Origin: Acidobacteriota bacterium
GTDB lineage: Bacteria > Acidobacteriota > Terriglobia > Terriglobales > Acidobacteriaceae
Direction of reading: 5' to 3'
Length of the DNA: 12,588 bases
Assembly (NCBI GenBank): GCA_021781255.1
Contig: JAJXXG010000432.1
Coordinates: forward strand, 1 to 12,588
The notes beneath the pieces were generated by a model, which was not told the DNA's origin, made no database searches, and saw only the letters and a program-made list of their open reading frames with translations. Below are positions 1 to 7,134 of the stretch, piece by piece. A program made the translations under genes and the position numbers. Within the stretch, counting starts at the first letter, position 1, and each line of letters opens with the position of its first letter.

Positions 1-995
1 CCAGCGACGAACGCGCCCGCGCCGCGCGCACCGCCATGCTCTTTACAGAAGAAGACCTGACACGCAACCTGCAGATTGTGCTGCGCACCTTTGACGACCT
101 GAACTATCGCCAGGAGCAGCGCTTCCACCTGGAACTCGGCCTGCTCAAGCTGATCCACGCGCAGCGCCTGCTGCCGCTGGAGGAGTTGCTGAGCGGCGTG
201 GCCTCCGGCGCGGGATTGCGCGGAGCCGCCGCCACATCGTCCCCCGCACCGCGGCCAGCCTCCAGCGCGCCGCGCGCGTTCCCGTCCGCAGTGGCTGCGC
301 CCGCGACGCCGCCCAAGCCCGCCGCGCCGTCTCTTTCGCCGTTTGCCGACTCCGCCAGCGTGAGCGCGCCGCCTGCGCCCACGGCCATTGCCACGCCAAC
401 GCCTGCGTCTGCACTGGCCACACAGGGGAACACGCCGGTCAGCAAGCTCAAGGAGACGCCGGTTGAGGTCGCCGCGGCTCCGGCGCGCGCGATTGCGCCC
501 TTCCCTGTTGCGGCAGATTCAACGCCGGGCTTTGCCGAGGCGCTTACAGAGGGCTCGCTGGCCAAGGCGCCTGAAGCCGCGCCGGCGGTGAACCCTGCGG
601 CAGGCGCGGTGGATACGGACACACTCCGGCAGGCTGTCGTCCAGGCGCTCTCTACGGCAGGGCACGCATCGGCCGCGCAACTGCTTGGCGTGGCCACCTG
701 GAAGCAGGACGGCAGCACCCTGCGCATGGAAGCGCCGGGCATGGGCAAGAAGATGCTCAGCCTCACCGTGAATGCCGCAGCGGAGAAAATCATTCGCCAG
801 GAGCTGCAGCGGCTGGGCGCATCCACGCGCTTCATGGTGGTCCCCGGCGAGGGCTCCGGCCCCGTGCCTGCCGCAGCGGCCGCACCGCTGGCCGGCAGCG
901 TGCAGCAGGCGGCGCTGGACAATCCGCTGGTGCAGCGCGCCCGGGATATCTTCAAGGCCGACGTGCGCAGCGTCGTCGATCTTCGCACCAAATAG
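1..995 (+). CDS. dnaX: DNA polymerase III subunit gamma/tau, C-terminal part (5' truncated)
   Basis: Clamp-loader subunit that ties the replicative polymerase to the sliding-clamp loader and the helicase. The reading frame is open from base 3 and runs off the left edge, so the AAA+ ATPase domain lies outside the window. What is visible begins with the end of DnaX domain III, including the hallmark stretch FHLELGLLKL followed by a leucine-rich helix ending EELLS (bases about 120-190). A long Ala/Pro/Ser/Thr-rich linker of about 130 residues follows (about 200-600), then a compact C-terminal domain (about 610-930) of the kind that binds polymerase alpha in tau. The ATG at 36 is internal and not a real start, because in-frame coding continues upstream of it. 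Its position directly before ybaB and recR is the usual bacterial arrangement. The linker is probably disordered. Identification rests on the domain III motif and synteny. Confidence 0.92.
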   Translation, partial: SDERARAARTAMLFTEEDLTRNLQIVLRTFDDLNYRQEQRFHLELGLLKLIHAQRLLPLEELLSGVASGAGLRGAAATSSPAPRPASSAPRAFPSAVAAPATPPKPAAPSLSPFADSASVSAPPAPTAIATPTPASALATQGNTPVSKLKETPVEVAAAPARAIAPFPVAADSTPGFAEALTEGSLAKAPEAAPAVNPAAGAVDTDTLRQAVVQALSTAGHASAAQLLGVATWKQDGSTLRMEAPGMGKKMLSLTVNAAAEKIIRQELQRLGASTRFMVVPGEGSGPVPAAAAAPLAGSVQQAALDNPLVQRARDIFKADVRSVVDLRTK

Positions 996-1016
996 AACAT
1001 ACGGAGGAGACCGCTC

Positions 1017-1343
1017 ATGATCAATCCCCTCAAGCTTTCGGAGATGCTGTCGCAGGCCAGCCAGATGCAGGAAGAGGTGCAGAAGAAGCTGAGCCAGACC
1101 GTGGTGGAGGGCAGCAGCGGCGGCGGTGCCGTGACCGCGACCATGAACGGCAAAAAGCAACTGCTCAAGCTGCAGATCGATCCCGCTGCCGTCAGCAGCC
1201 TCAGCGGCAGCCGGGCCGACGTGGAGATGCTCGAGGACCTGGTCGTGGCCGCCGTCAATGACGCGGGCCGCAAGGCCGACGAAGCCATCCAGAGCAGCGT
1301 GCAGGGCATGCTCGGCGGACTGAAGCTGCCGGGGCTCGGCTAG
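1017..1343 (+). CDS. ybaB: YbaB/EbfC family nucleoid-associated protein
   Basis: A 108-residue dimeric DNA-binding protein that helps organise the nucleoid. The family is defined by small size, an amphipathic N-terminal helix with many Met and Gln (LSEMLSQASQMQEEVQKKL), and a glycine-rich turn (GSSGGGAV) leading into beta strands. The C-terminal part has the typical acidic segment LEDLVVAAVNDAGRKADE. The length matches the family norm of about 100-110 residues. The start is supported by a strong ribosome binding site, ACGGAGGAGA at 1001-1010, 6-7 bases before the ATG. It lies 21 bp after the dnaX stop and 62 bp before recR, so it belongs to the dnaX-ybaB-recR operon. Its precise role relative to RecR is unsettled in general; a link to recombinational repair is suggested only by this conserved gene order. 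Confidence 0.95.
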   Translation: MINPLKLSEMLSQASQMQEEVQKKLSQTVVEGSSGGGAVTATMNGKKQLLKLQIDPAAVSSLSGSRADVEMLEDLVVAAVNDAGRKADEAIQSSVQGMLGGLKLPGLG

Positions 1344-1405
1344 GCTGCTGCCTGGTATAGCAATGCGCGGGCGTCGATCCCGCAAGTGTGTTCAGGAGGA
1401 GACAG

Positions 1406-2005
1406 GTGTCACGCTACGCAGAGCCCATGGCGCGGCTCATGGACGAGCTGAAGAAGCTGCCCGGAGTGGGCTCCAAGACCGCCCAGCGCTACGCCTTTCA
1501 CATTCTGCGCTCCAGTGACGAGGACGCCGCAACGCTGGCCGATGCCGTGCGCAATCTGAAGGCCAGCCTGCGCCTCTGCTCCGTCTGCAACAACGTTACG
1601 GACGTGGACCCCTGCGTCTACTGTGCCAGCCCGGCGCGCAATCAGCGGCTGGTCTGCGTGGTAGAGGAGCCCACCAATATCGCCTCCATTGAGCGCACGC
1701 GCAGCTATCACGGCGTATACCATGTGCTGCACGGAACGCTCTCGCCCCTGCACGGCGTGGGGCCGGACCAGTTACGCGGCAGTTCCCTGCTGAGCCGGGT
1801 GGAGCGGGGCGAAGTGGATGAGGTGATCCTGGCCACCAGCCCCACCCTGGAGGGTGAAGCTACGGCCAACTGGATGGCACAGGCTCTGCGTGGCTTCTCC
1901 GTACGCATCACGCGAATCGCCACGGGCGTCCCCGCCGGCAGCGATATCGAATACGCCGACGAAGTGACCATGACACGCGCGCTGGAAGGCCGCCGCGAGC
2001 TCTAG
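1406..2005 (+). CDS. recR: Recombination mediator protein RecR
   Basis: RecR works with RecO (and RecF) to load RecA on SSB-coated single-stranded DNA during gap repair. Visible in order: an N-terminal helix-hairpin-helix (KLPGVGSKTAQR, residues 17-28); a four-cysteine zinc finger (C58, C61, C70, C73); a Toprim domain from about residue 80 with the acidic EEPTNI stretch; and the C-terminal motif GVPAGSDIEYADEVT, characteristic of RecR. I place the start at GTG 1406, giving 199 residues, the usual RecR length, with the first residues SRYAEPMARLMDELKKLPG. The excellent Shine-Dalgarno AGGAGGAGA (1394-1402) sits just upstream. An in-frame GTG at 1388 would put that Shine-Dalgarno inside the coding region and is less likely. 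Third gene of the dnaX-ybaB-recR unit. Confidence 0.96.
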   Translation: MSRYAEPMARLMDELKKLPGVGSKTAQRYAFHILRSSDEDAATLADAVRNLKASLRLCSVCNNVTDVDPCVYCASPARNQRLVCVVEEPTNIASIERTRSYHGVYHVLHGTLSPLHGVGPDQLRGSSLLSRVERGEVDEVILATSPTLEGEATANWMAQALRGFSVRITRIATGVPAGSDIEYADEVTMTRALEGRREL

Positions 2006-2023
2006 TAAACGCGCGGGCGAGTG

Positions 2024-2395
2024 CTATCCGCGCAGCCGCGCCAGCAGGTCCTGCGGATGCACCGGCTTGGCCAGGATCTCAAACTCGTATCCCTGGGCGC
2101 GCGCCTTCTCCAGCAGATCGGCCGTGGCAGCCTGGCCTGAGAACAGCAGAATCTTGATATTCGGCAACTGGGCCCGCATGCGGATGGCCGCGTCGATGCC
2201 GTTCAGATCGTCCATGATGACGTCCGTGATCAGCATGTCCGGCACAAAGGTGGACGCCATCTCCAGCGCTTTCTCGCCGGAGTAGACCGCGCGGGCCTGA
2301 AAGCCGCTCTGATTCAGAATCATGGCCAGCGTGTCGGCGATAACCCGCTCGTCGTCGACTACCAGCACCTTGGGTTTGGCGTTATTTTCGGGCAT
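2024..2395 (-). CDS. Single-domain response regulator (CheY-like receiver)
   Basis: A stand-alone receiver domain with no output domain, as used in phosphorelays or protein-protein signalling. With the ATG at 2395 it has 123 residues. The full receiver signature is present: acidic pocket D14-D15 (VLVVDDE), phospho-acceptor D58 (LITDVIMDDLNG), the switch Ser86 (LLFSGQ), and the conserved Lys110-Pro111 (ILAKPV). All phosphorylation residues are intact, so it should be active. A TTG at 2425 would add ten residues, but the ATG at 2395 is preceded by a GAAGAGAG ribosome-binding-like stretch and starts nearer the fold, so I prefer it. It converges on recR with 18 bp between stops. No histidine kinase is in the window, so its partner is unknown. 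It is too small to bind DNA by itself. Confidence 0.88.
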   Translation of the reverse strand: MPENNAKPKVLVVDDERVIADTLAMILNQSGFQARAVYSGEKALEMASTFVPDMLITDVIMDDLNGIDAAIRMRAQLPNIKILLFSGQAATADLLEKARAQGYEFEILAKPVHPQDLLARLRG

Positions 2396-2416
2396 ACTCT
2401 CTTCAACGTTCGATTG

Positions 2417-2478
2417 GTTTGGCAAACTCGCGTTCAGTTCTGGAAGAGTCTAGCCAGAGGGCAACTTGCAGGTTTGCC
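2417..2478. promoter_or_regulatory. Inverted-repeat pair upstream of the response regulator
   Basis: An 11-bp near-palindrome GTTTGGCAAAC (2417-2427; 5-bp arms around a central G) lies 22 bp upstream of the preferred response regulator start. A second half-site GTTTGCC (2472-2478) is the perfect inverse of GGCAAAC at 2421-2427, 44 bp away. This could be an operator, or a pair of sites that bend DNA, controlling the minus-strand gene. No convincing -35/-10 was found on the minus strand. The repeat is seen directly; the regulatory role is inference. Confidence 0.25.
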
Positions 2479-2529
2479 CATCGTTCCCCTTCCCTTGTCG
2501 GAATGGCTTTACCAGAATGATACGCTTGG

Positions 2530-2572
2530 CTGCCGTACTGCGTCGTCTCTCCTATAGACCCGGAATCCGGGT
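2530..2572 (+). promoter_or_regulatory. Candidate promoter and operator palindrome before the ABC transporter genes
   Basis: A TATAGA at 2553-2558 (4 of 6 matches to the sigma-70 -10 box) has a weak -35 candidate CTGCCG at 2530-2535, spacing 17. Overlapping the last base of the -10 and extending to 2572 is the perfect 15-bp palindrome ACCCGGAATCCGGGT (7-bp arms around one base). A palindrome at this position would sit over the transcription start, where a repressor commonly binds. The palindrome is directly seen; the promoter is a weak match. Confidence 0.3.
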
Positions 2573-2580
2573 AAAGGTTG

Positions 2581-2621
2581 TGCCGGCCTGTGCCGGGAAG
2601 AAGGACATGTCCGGGCCGGCA
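2581..2621 (+). other. Strong hairpin in the leader of the ABC transporter unit
   Basis: TGCCGGCC (2581-2588) pairs perfectly with GGCCGGCA (2614-2621), an 8-bp GC-rich stem around a 25-base loop. The loop contains part of a further self-complementary 10-mer, GGACATGTCC (2603-2612). No U-run follows, so it is not an intrinsic terminator as it stands. If transcription starts near 2565, this lies in a leader of about 150 bases. I compared it by eye with the core motifs I remember of the common riboswitch classes and recognised none. Confidence 0.35.
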
Positions 2622-2719
2622 TGGGACGATTCATCGATCAGCAACCCGGCAATCATAAACTTGTAAGAAGCGGCCGGTCCCCACGCATGCCGGCAGACAC
2701 CGAAGCGGAGATCCAAGCC

Positions 2720-4102
2720 ATGCAGGAAGCAGGCATCCAGAACGGCACATCCCTGTCTCAGCCCGACGCCATCATTCGCGCCGAGGCCATTGAGAAGTAC
2801 TATGCGCAGCCGAGCGAAAACCGCATTCAGGTCATCGCGGCCACCGATCTGAGCATTGTGCCGGGCGAGATCGTCGCTCTGCTCGGCCCCTCCGGCTCGG
2901 GCAAGTCCACCATGCTGCGCATGCTCACCGGCCTCTCGCTGCCCTCGGCCGGGCGCGTCTACTGGCACGGCAGGCCCATCTCAGAGGCCGAAATCAACGT
3001 CTCCATCGTCTTCCAGAGCTTCGCCCTCTTCCCGTGGCTCACCGTGCTGGAGAACGTGGAGGCCCCGCTCAAGGCGCGGGGCGTTCCTCCGGCTGAGCGG
3101 CACGAGCGCAGCATGCGCATGCTCGACACCGTGGGTCTCGACGGCTTTGAGGCTGCCTATCCCAAGGAACTCTCCGGCGGCATGCGCCAGCGCGTCGGCT
3201 TTGCCCGCGCCCTGGTGGTGGAGCCGGAGGTTCTCTTCATGGATGAGCCTTTCTCCGCCCTCGACGTGCTCACCGCGGAGAACCTGCGCAGCGAACTGCT
3301 GGAGCTGTGGGCCAAGAAAACCATGCCCACCAAGGCCGTCTTCCTCGTCACGCACAACATTGAAGAAGCCGTGCTGCTGGCCGACCGCATCATCGTGCTC
3401 GGGCGCAACCCCGGCCACATCCGCACTGACTTTAAAGTGCAGTTGCCGCAGCCGCGCGACCGCAAATCCGAACCCTTCACGCAGCTCGTCGACTACATCT
3501 ACAAGGTGCTCACGCGGCCCGACGTTGCCCCCACCGGAGCACCCGACCAGCAGGCCGGTCCGCGCGTGCGCGACCAGCGCCAGATGCGCTACCAGATGCT
3601 GCCCCACGCCCGTCCGGGCGGTGTGGCGGGCCTGCTGGAACTGCTGCTGGACAAGGGCGGACGCGACGACATCTACCGCCTGGCCGACGACCTCGCCTTC
3701 GAGATCGACGACCTGCTGCCGATTGTGGACGCCGCGCAGCTTCTTGGCTTCCTCACCATCGAGGAGGGCGACGCCGCCATTACCGACAGCGGAGCCGAGT
3801 TCGCCAACTCCGAGATTCTGCGCCAGAAGGAGCTCTTCCGCGACGCAGCCGTTGAGAACGTCCTGCTGCTGCGCCAGATTCGCCGCGCCCTTGAGGCCAA
3901 GAGCGACCACACCGTCCCCGAGGAGTTCTTCCTCGACATGATCGATGAGCAGTTCAGCGAAGAGGAGTCGCAGCGCCAGATGGAGACCGCCATCACCTGG
4001 GGCCGTTACGCCGAGCTGTTCGACTTTGACGCCGGCCGCCGCCGCTTTGTGATGCCCGACGCGCTGGAAGAGGAGATTGCCGCCAGCGAGGACGCCAAGT
4101 GA
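2720..4102 (+). CDS. NitT/TauT-type ABC transporter ATPase with AAA-associated C-terminal domain
   Basis: Cytoplasmic ATPase of an import system of the nitrate/sulfonate/taurine/bicarbonate class. Residue numbers are for ATG 2720 (460 residues): Walker A GPSGSGKST 56-64, Q-loop Q99 in VFQSFALFPW, signature LSGGMRQR 151-158, Walker B VLFMDEPFSALD 171-182, and switch His212 in LVTHNIEEA. All catalytic residues are intact. After residue about 285 comes an extra region of some 160 residues (QMLPHARPGGVAGLLELL onwards), resembling the AAA-associated C-terminal domain found on a subset of these ATPases. A helix-turn-helix-like, helical, acidic tail ends it. The start is uncertain: ATG 2720 has GGAGA 8 bases upstream, ATG 2687 adds 11 residues, and ATG 2621 falls in the leader hairpin and would begin with atypical codons. 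It is coupled by a 4-base overlap to the permease. The substrate cannot be inferred. Confidence 0.92.
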   Translation: MQEAGIQNGTSLSQPDAIIRAEAIEKYYAQPSENRIQVIAATDLSIVPGEIVALLGPSGSGKSTMLRMLTGLSLPSAGRVYWHGRPISEAEINVSIVFQSFALFPWLTVLENVEAPLKARGVPPAERHERSMRMLDTVGLDGFEAAYPKELSGGMRQRVGFARALVVEPEVLFMDEPFSALDVLTAENLRSELLELWAKKTMPTKAVFLVTHNIEEAVLLADRIIVLGRNPGHIRTDFKVQLPQPRDRKSEPFTQLVDYIYKVLTRPDVAPTGAPDQQAGPRVRDQRQMRYQMLPHARPGGVAGLLELLLDKGGRDDIYRLADDLAFEIDDLLPIVDAAQLLGFLTIEEGDAAITDSGAEFANSEILRQKELFRDAAVENVLLLRQIRRALEAKSDHTVPEEFFLDMIDEQFSEEESQRQMETAITWGRYAELFDFDAGRRRFVMPDALEEEIAASEDAK

Positions 4103-5844
4103 GGATCCAGAACACCTTTGGCCGCTCCCTGGTTGCCGTGCGCAACTGGCCGTTCTTTACTGATCTCATCATCGGCGCGTGCGGCATTGCCACCTTCTTC
4201 AGCCTGTTGCAGGTGGGCAGCTACTGGCTGGCAAGGCCCACGCCCGCCGTGCCCATCTCGCACTCCATCCGCGCGCTGCCGCTCTATGCCTTCTATTCCG
4301 TGGTGCGCATTGGCATCGCCTACCTGCTGAGCCTGATCTTCGCTGTGGGCTACGGCTATATCGCCGCCTACAACCGGCGTGTGGAAGCCTGGATGATCGC
4401 CGTACTCGACATCCTGCAATCCATTCCCGTGCTTAGCTTTCTGCCCGGCGTCATGCTCGGCATGATGGCCCTCGTGCCCGGCCATCAACTCGGCATTGAG
4501 ATGGGCTCCATTCTGCTCATCTTCACCGGCCAGGTGTGGAACATGGCCTTCAGCTTTTACTCTTCGCTGAAGAGCATTCCCCGCGAGATGATTGAGGCCT
4601 CGCGCATCTATCGCTACTCGGCCTGGCAGCGCTTCTGGCAGCTTGAGCTTCCCTACTCCGCAATCGGCCTCATCTGGAACTCCATTGTCTCCGTTGCAGG
4701 CGGCTGGTTTGCCCTCATCGCCTGCGAGATGTTTCCGCTCGGCAACCGCTTCTTCCGGCTTCCCGGCCTAGGCAGCTACCTGCAAACAGCGGCCTCGACC
4801 AGCCCCGTGGACATGCACGCGCTCCTCTGGGGCCTCGCTGTCCTCGTGCTGATCATCGTGGCCACGGACCAGCTCATCTGGCGTCCGCTGATTGCCTGGA
4901 GCGACAAGTTCAAGTTCGAGCAGGTTGAGTCCGCAACGCGCGTTACCTCGCCCATGCTCACGCTGCTGCAGCGGTCCAGCTTTCTGCGCCGGCTGCCCGC
5001 CCGCGCCCTCAGCGGTATGGAGGAGAGCATCTACCGTCGCCTCTCCGTCACCCGCGCCTGCCGCGTGGTGCAGCCCGTGGACGATGACAGGCGCGGCGGC
5101 CAAATGCTGCAGATCGGCCTCGGCATCTTTGCCGGTCTTCTTGCCATCTGGGGCGCCTATGAGGGCTTCCGCATGATGCAGGCCATCTCCTGGGCCGATG
5201 TCCGCCTGCTGCTGATGGGCGCCGGCGCTACCTTTCTGCGCGTAAACGTCACGCTTGCGCTGGCCGCTGCCTGGACGATTCCGGTTGGCGTCACCATCGG
5301 CTTTCATCCCCGTCTGGCGCGCATCCTGCAGCCCATTACGCAGGTGGTGGCCTCCGTGCCAGCCACGGCGCTGTTCCCCGTGCTGCTGCTGGCGCTGATC
5401 CGCCTCGGCGGCGGGCTGGGCATTGGCTCCATCGCCCTCATGCTGCTCGGCACGCAGTGGTACATCCTGTTCAACGTCATCGCCGGAGCCATGGCCATCC
5501 CGTCGGACCTGAAAGAGGCCGCCACGCTCTACCGGTTTTCGCGCTGGCAGCGCTGGACGACGCTGATCCTGCCCGGTATCTTCCCCTACCTCATCACCGG
5601 CCTGGTCACTGCATCCGGCGGAGCGTGGAACGCCTCCATCTTCGCCGAGTACTACCACATCCAGCACCGCACGCTGCAAACGCTCGGCCTGGGAGCACAG
5701 ATAAGCGCCGCCACAGACGCCGGCCGCTTTCCCATGCTGGTGCTCGCCACCGTTCTGATGGCGTTGATGGTCGTCACCGTCAATCGTCTCGTGTGGCGGC
5801 GGCTCTACCGGCTGGCCGAGACGCGATATAAACTCGAAGGCTGA
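4099..5844 (+). CDS. ABC transporter permease, two fused membrane domains (NitT/TauT class)
   Basis: Inner-membrane channel for the preceding ATPase. The 581 residues contain two binding-protein-dependent permease domains in tandem. Each has its own EAA loop that contacts the ATPase: one around residues 162-181 (EMIEASRIYRYSAWQRFWQL) and one around 468-488 (DLKEAATLYRFSRWQRW). Each loop is flanked by several hydrophobic segments, for example near residues 20-40, 70-90, 330-355 and 370-390. The two EAA loops resemble each other, which points to internal duplication and fusion, so one polypeptide would replace the usual permease dimer. It starts at GTG 4099 inside the ATPase stop (GTGA overlap), with GCGAGGAC just upstream, implying translational coupling. 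No periplasmic substrate-binding protein is encoded in the window, although importers of this class normally need one. It may be encoded elsewhere. Confidence 0.92.
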   Translation: MRIQNTFGRSLVAVRNWPFFTDLIIGACGIATFFSLLQVGSYWLARPTPAVPISHSIRALPLYAFYSVVRIGIAYLLSLIFAVGYGYIAAYNRRVEAWMIAVLDILQSIPVLSFLPGVMLGMMALVPGHQLGIEMGSILLIFTGQVWNMAFSFYSSLKSIPREMIEASRIYRYSAWQRFWQLELPYSAIGLIWNSIVSVAGGWFALIACEMFPLGNRFFRLPGLGSYLQTAASTSPVDMHALLWGLAVLVLIIVATDQLIWRPLIAWSDKFKFEQVESATRVTSPMLTLLQRSSFLRRLPARALSGMEESIYRRLSVTRACRVVQPVDDDRRGGQMLQIGLGIFAGLLAIWGAYEGFRMMQAISWADVRLLLMGAGATFLRVNVTLALAAAWTIPVGVTIGFHPRLARILQPITQVVASVPATALFPVLLLALIRLGGGLGIGSIALMLLGTQWYILFNVIAGAMAIPSDLKEAATLYRFSRWQRWTTLILPGIFPYLITGLVTASGGAWNASIFAEYYHIQHRTLQTLGLGAQISAATDAGRFPMLVLATVLMALMVVTVNRLVWRRLYRLAETRYKLEG

Positions 5845-5871
5845 GAAGCCTATACCGCACAAGGAAATCTG

Positions 5872-6930
5872 ATGATTCGAGTAGGTTTGGTTGCTTTTGG
5901 CATGGCGGGGCGCGTGTTTCACGGCCCGCTCGTCTCCTCCGTGGATGGACTGGAACTCGCCGCCGTCGTCGAGCGCAACTCCGACAATGCCGCCGCGCGC
6001 TACCCCGGCATCACCACCTATCGCACGCTGCAGGCCATGCTTGCCGATGCCTCTCTCGAACTGATCGTGGTGGCCACGCCCAGCGGAACCCACTTTGACG
6101 TAGCCCGTGAGGTGCTCGCCGCGGGCAAGAACGTCGTCGTCGACAAGCCCACCGCCACCACCTCTGCCCAGATTGCGGAGCTTATCCATCTTGCCCGCCA
6201 GCAGGGGAAGCTCCTCATCCCGTTCCATAACCGCCGCTGGGACGGCGACTTCCTGACCATTCGTAAACTGTTGCACGAGGGTTCCCTCGGCCGCCTGGTC
6301 CACCTTCACTCCTGCTTTGACCGCTGGAATCCCGGCAATACCCGTCGCCCGTGGAAGGACGATCCGAGCCAGGGCGGCGGCATGCTGCTCGATCTGGGAA
6401 CGCATCTCGGAGACCAGGTTCTTGCCCTCTTTGGCAAGCCGGAGGCCATTGGCGGCGAGGTCCGCCGCGAGCGCGACGGCGACGGCGCCAATGACGCCTT
6501 CCTCGCCCGCCTGCACTACCCCGGCTTCAGCGTCGTGTTTGAGGCCAACCTCCTCTCCGCGCTCGCCCGTCCGCGCTTTCACCTGCGTGGCACCCACGGC
6601 AACTACTGGAAATGGGGCGTCGATGGCCAGGAGGCCGAGCTCAACAAGATCACCAGCATCCATCAATCTGGCTGGGGGCATGAGCCCTCTTCAGCCTGGG
6701 GCACGCTCTGCACGGATGTAGACGGTGGCATGGTCACGCAGCCCGTCGAAACCGTGCCCGGCGACTATCGCCTTTACTATGCCGGAGTCCGCGATGCCCT
6801 GCTCGGCAAGGCCGCCCCGCCCGTTGAGGCTGTCGCGGCATGGCGTGTGGCGCGCGTGCTGGAGTGGGTTGCCGAAAGCGCCCGGCAACGCCGCGAAATC
6901 CCCTGCGACTGGAGCACCGAGCCGGCCTGA
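5872..6930 (+). CDS. Gfo/Idh/MocA family oxidoreductase, IolW/YdgJ-like
   Basis: Predicted cytoplasmic NAD(P)-dependent dehydrogenase of a sugar or cyclitol, 352 residues, the usual family length. The N-terminal Rossmann fold shows the nucleotide-binding loop VGLVAFGMAGRVFHGP (residues 4-19). The catalytic lysine lies in DKP (K92; most relatives have EKP), and the C-terminal half has the catalytic pair D174/H178 in LLDLGTHLGDQ. The segments FHNRRWDGDFLTIRKL and WKWGVDGQEAEL closely resemble what I recall of Bacillus IolW, an NADP-dependent scyllo-inositol dehydrogenase, so a polyol or inositol substrate is the best guess. Substrates in this family are hard to predict. The start has AAGGA at 5861-5865. 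It follows the permease stop by 27 bp with no terminator between, so it is probably cotranscribed with the transporter. Whether the two act on the same compound is unknown. Confidence 0.88.
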   Translation: MIRVGLVAFGMAGRVFHGPLVSSVDGLELAAVVERNSDNAAARYPGITTYRTLQAMLADASLELIVVATPSGTHFDVAREVLAAGKNVVVDKPTATTSAQIAELIHLARQQGKLLIPFHNRRWDGDFLTIRKLLHEGSLGRLVHLHSCFDRWNPGNTRRPWKDDPSQGGGMLLDLGTHLGDQVLALFGKPEAIGGEVRRERDGDGANDAFLARLHYPGFSVVFEANLLSALARPRFHLRGTHGNYWKWGVDGQEAELNKITSIHQSGWGHEPSSAWGTLCTDVDGGMVTQPVETVPGDYRLYYAGVRDALLGKAAPPVEAVAAWRVARVLEWVAESARQRREIPCDWSTEPA

Positions 6931-7059
6931 GGCCGTCCCCCTTGTAGGACAATGGACACCGGGGAGTCTCTTACCGATGGTGGCGCCGGCATGTCTTCGA
7001 ATTGCTCCAGGAAGCCCCGGCCTCGCCGTCGAAAATTGCGATTCGATTTACAATTGCAA

Positions 7060-7092
7060 TAGACAACTCGTATCTCTATCGAATACGATACG
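7060..7092 (+). promoter_or_regulatory. Candidate lut-rha operon promoter with overlapping inverted repeats
   Basis: TAGACA (7060-7065; 5 of 6 matches to TTGACA) is followed after 18 bp by TACGAT (7084-7089; 4 of 6 matches to TATAAT). Between and over the -10 lie nested inverted repeats: CGTATC (7069-7074) with GATACG (7087-7092), and TATCG (7077-7081) with CGATA (7086-7090). Just upstream is the 8-bp palindrome ATTGCAAT (7053-7060). The region is clearly richer in A and T than its surroundings. The rest of the 204-bp gap, from 6931 to about 7030, shows no convincing gene or strong terminator. An operator for the IclR-PBP regulator encoded at 11273 is an inference. Confidence 0.4.
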
Positions 7093-7134
7093 CTTTTGCT
7101 CCCCCGGACCAAGGACTTGAACGAAAGGGGAGCA

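Noticed and set aside
36..995. A separate 319-residue gene starting at ATG 36
   Set aside because: The same frame is open to the window edge and reads as DnaX domain III upstream of the ATG, so this is the tail of dnaX.
2466..2666. Open frame of 66 codons upstream of the ABC ATPase
   Set aside because: It crosses the palindrome and leader hairpin and has no recognisable domain or ribosome binding site.
2581..2719. Known riboswitch (TPP, cobalamin, SAM, guanidine classes) in the ABC leader
   Set aside because: The conserved core words I remember for these classes were not found by eye. A covariance search could still overturn this.
4768..6681. Very long open frame on the minus strand (637 codons) across the permease and oxidoreductase
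   Set aside because: It opposes two clear gene families, and its composition (many Gly, His, Ala and Gln, no recognisable domain) is typical of antisense frames in GC-rich DNA.
6931..6990. Intrinsic terminator after the Gfo/Idh/MocA gene
   Set aside because: Only short, weak pairings (for example TTGT-AGG-ACAA) and no T-run, so transcription might continue into the lut region.
6952..7062. Small frame of 36 codons upstream of lutA
   Set aside because: No ribosome binding site, a basic low-information product, and it runs into the promoter-like region. It could be a leader peptide, but nothing supports that.
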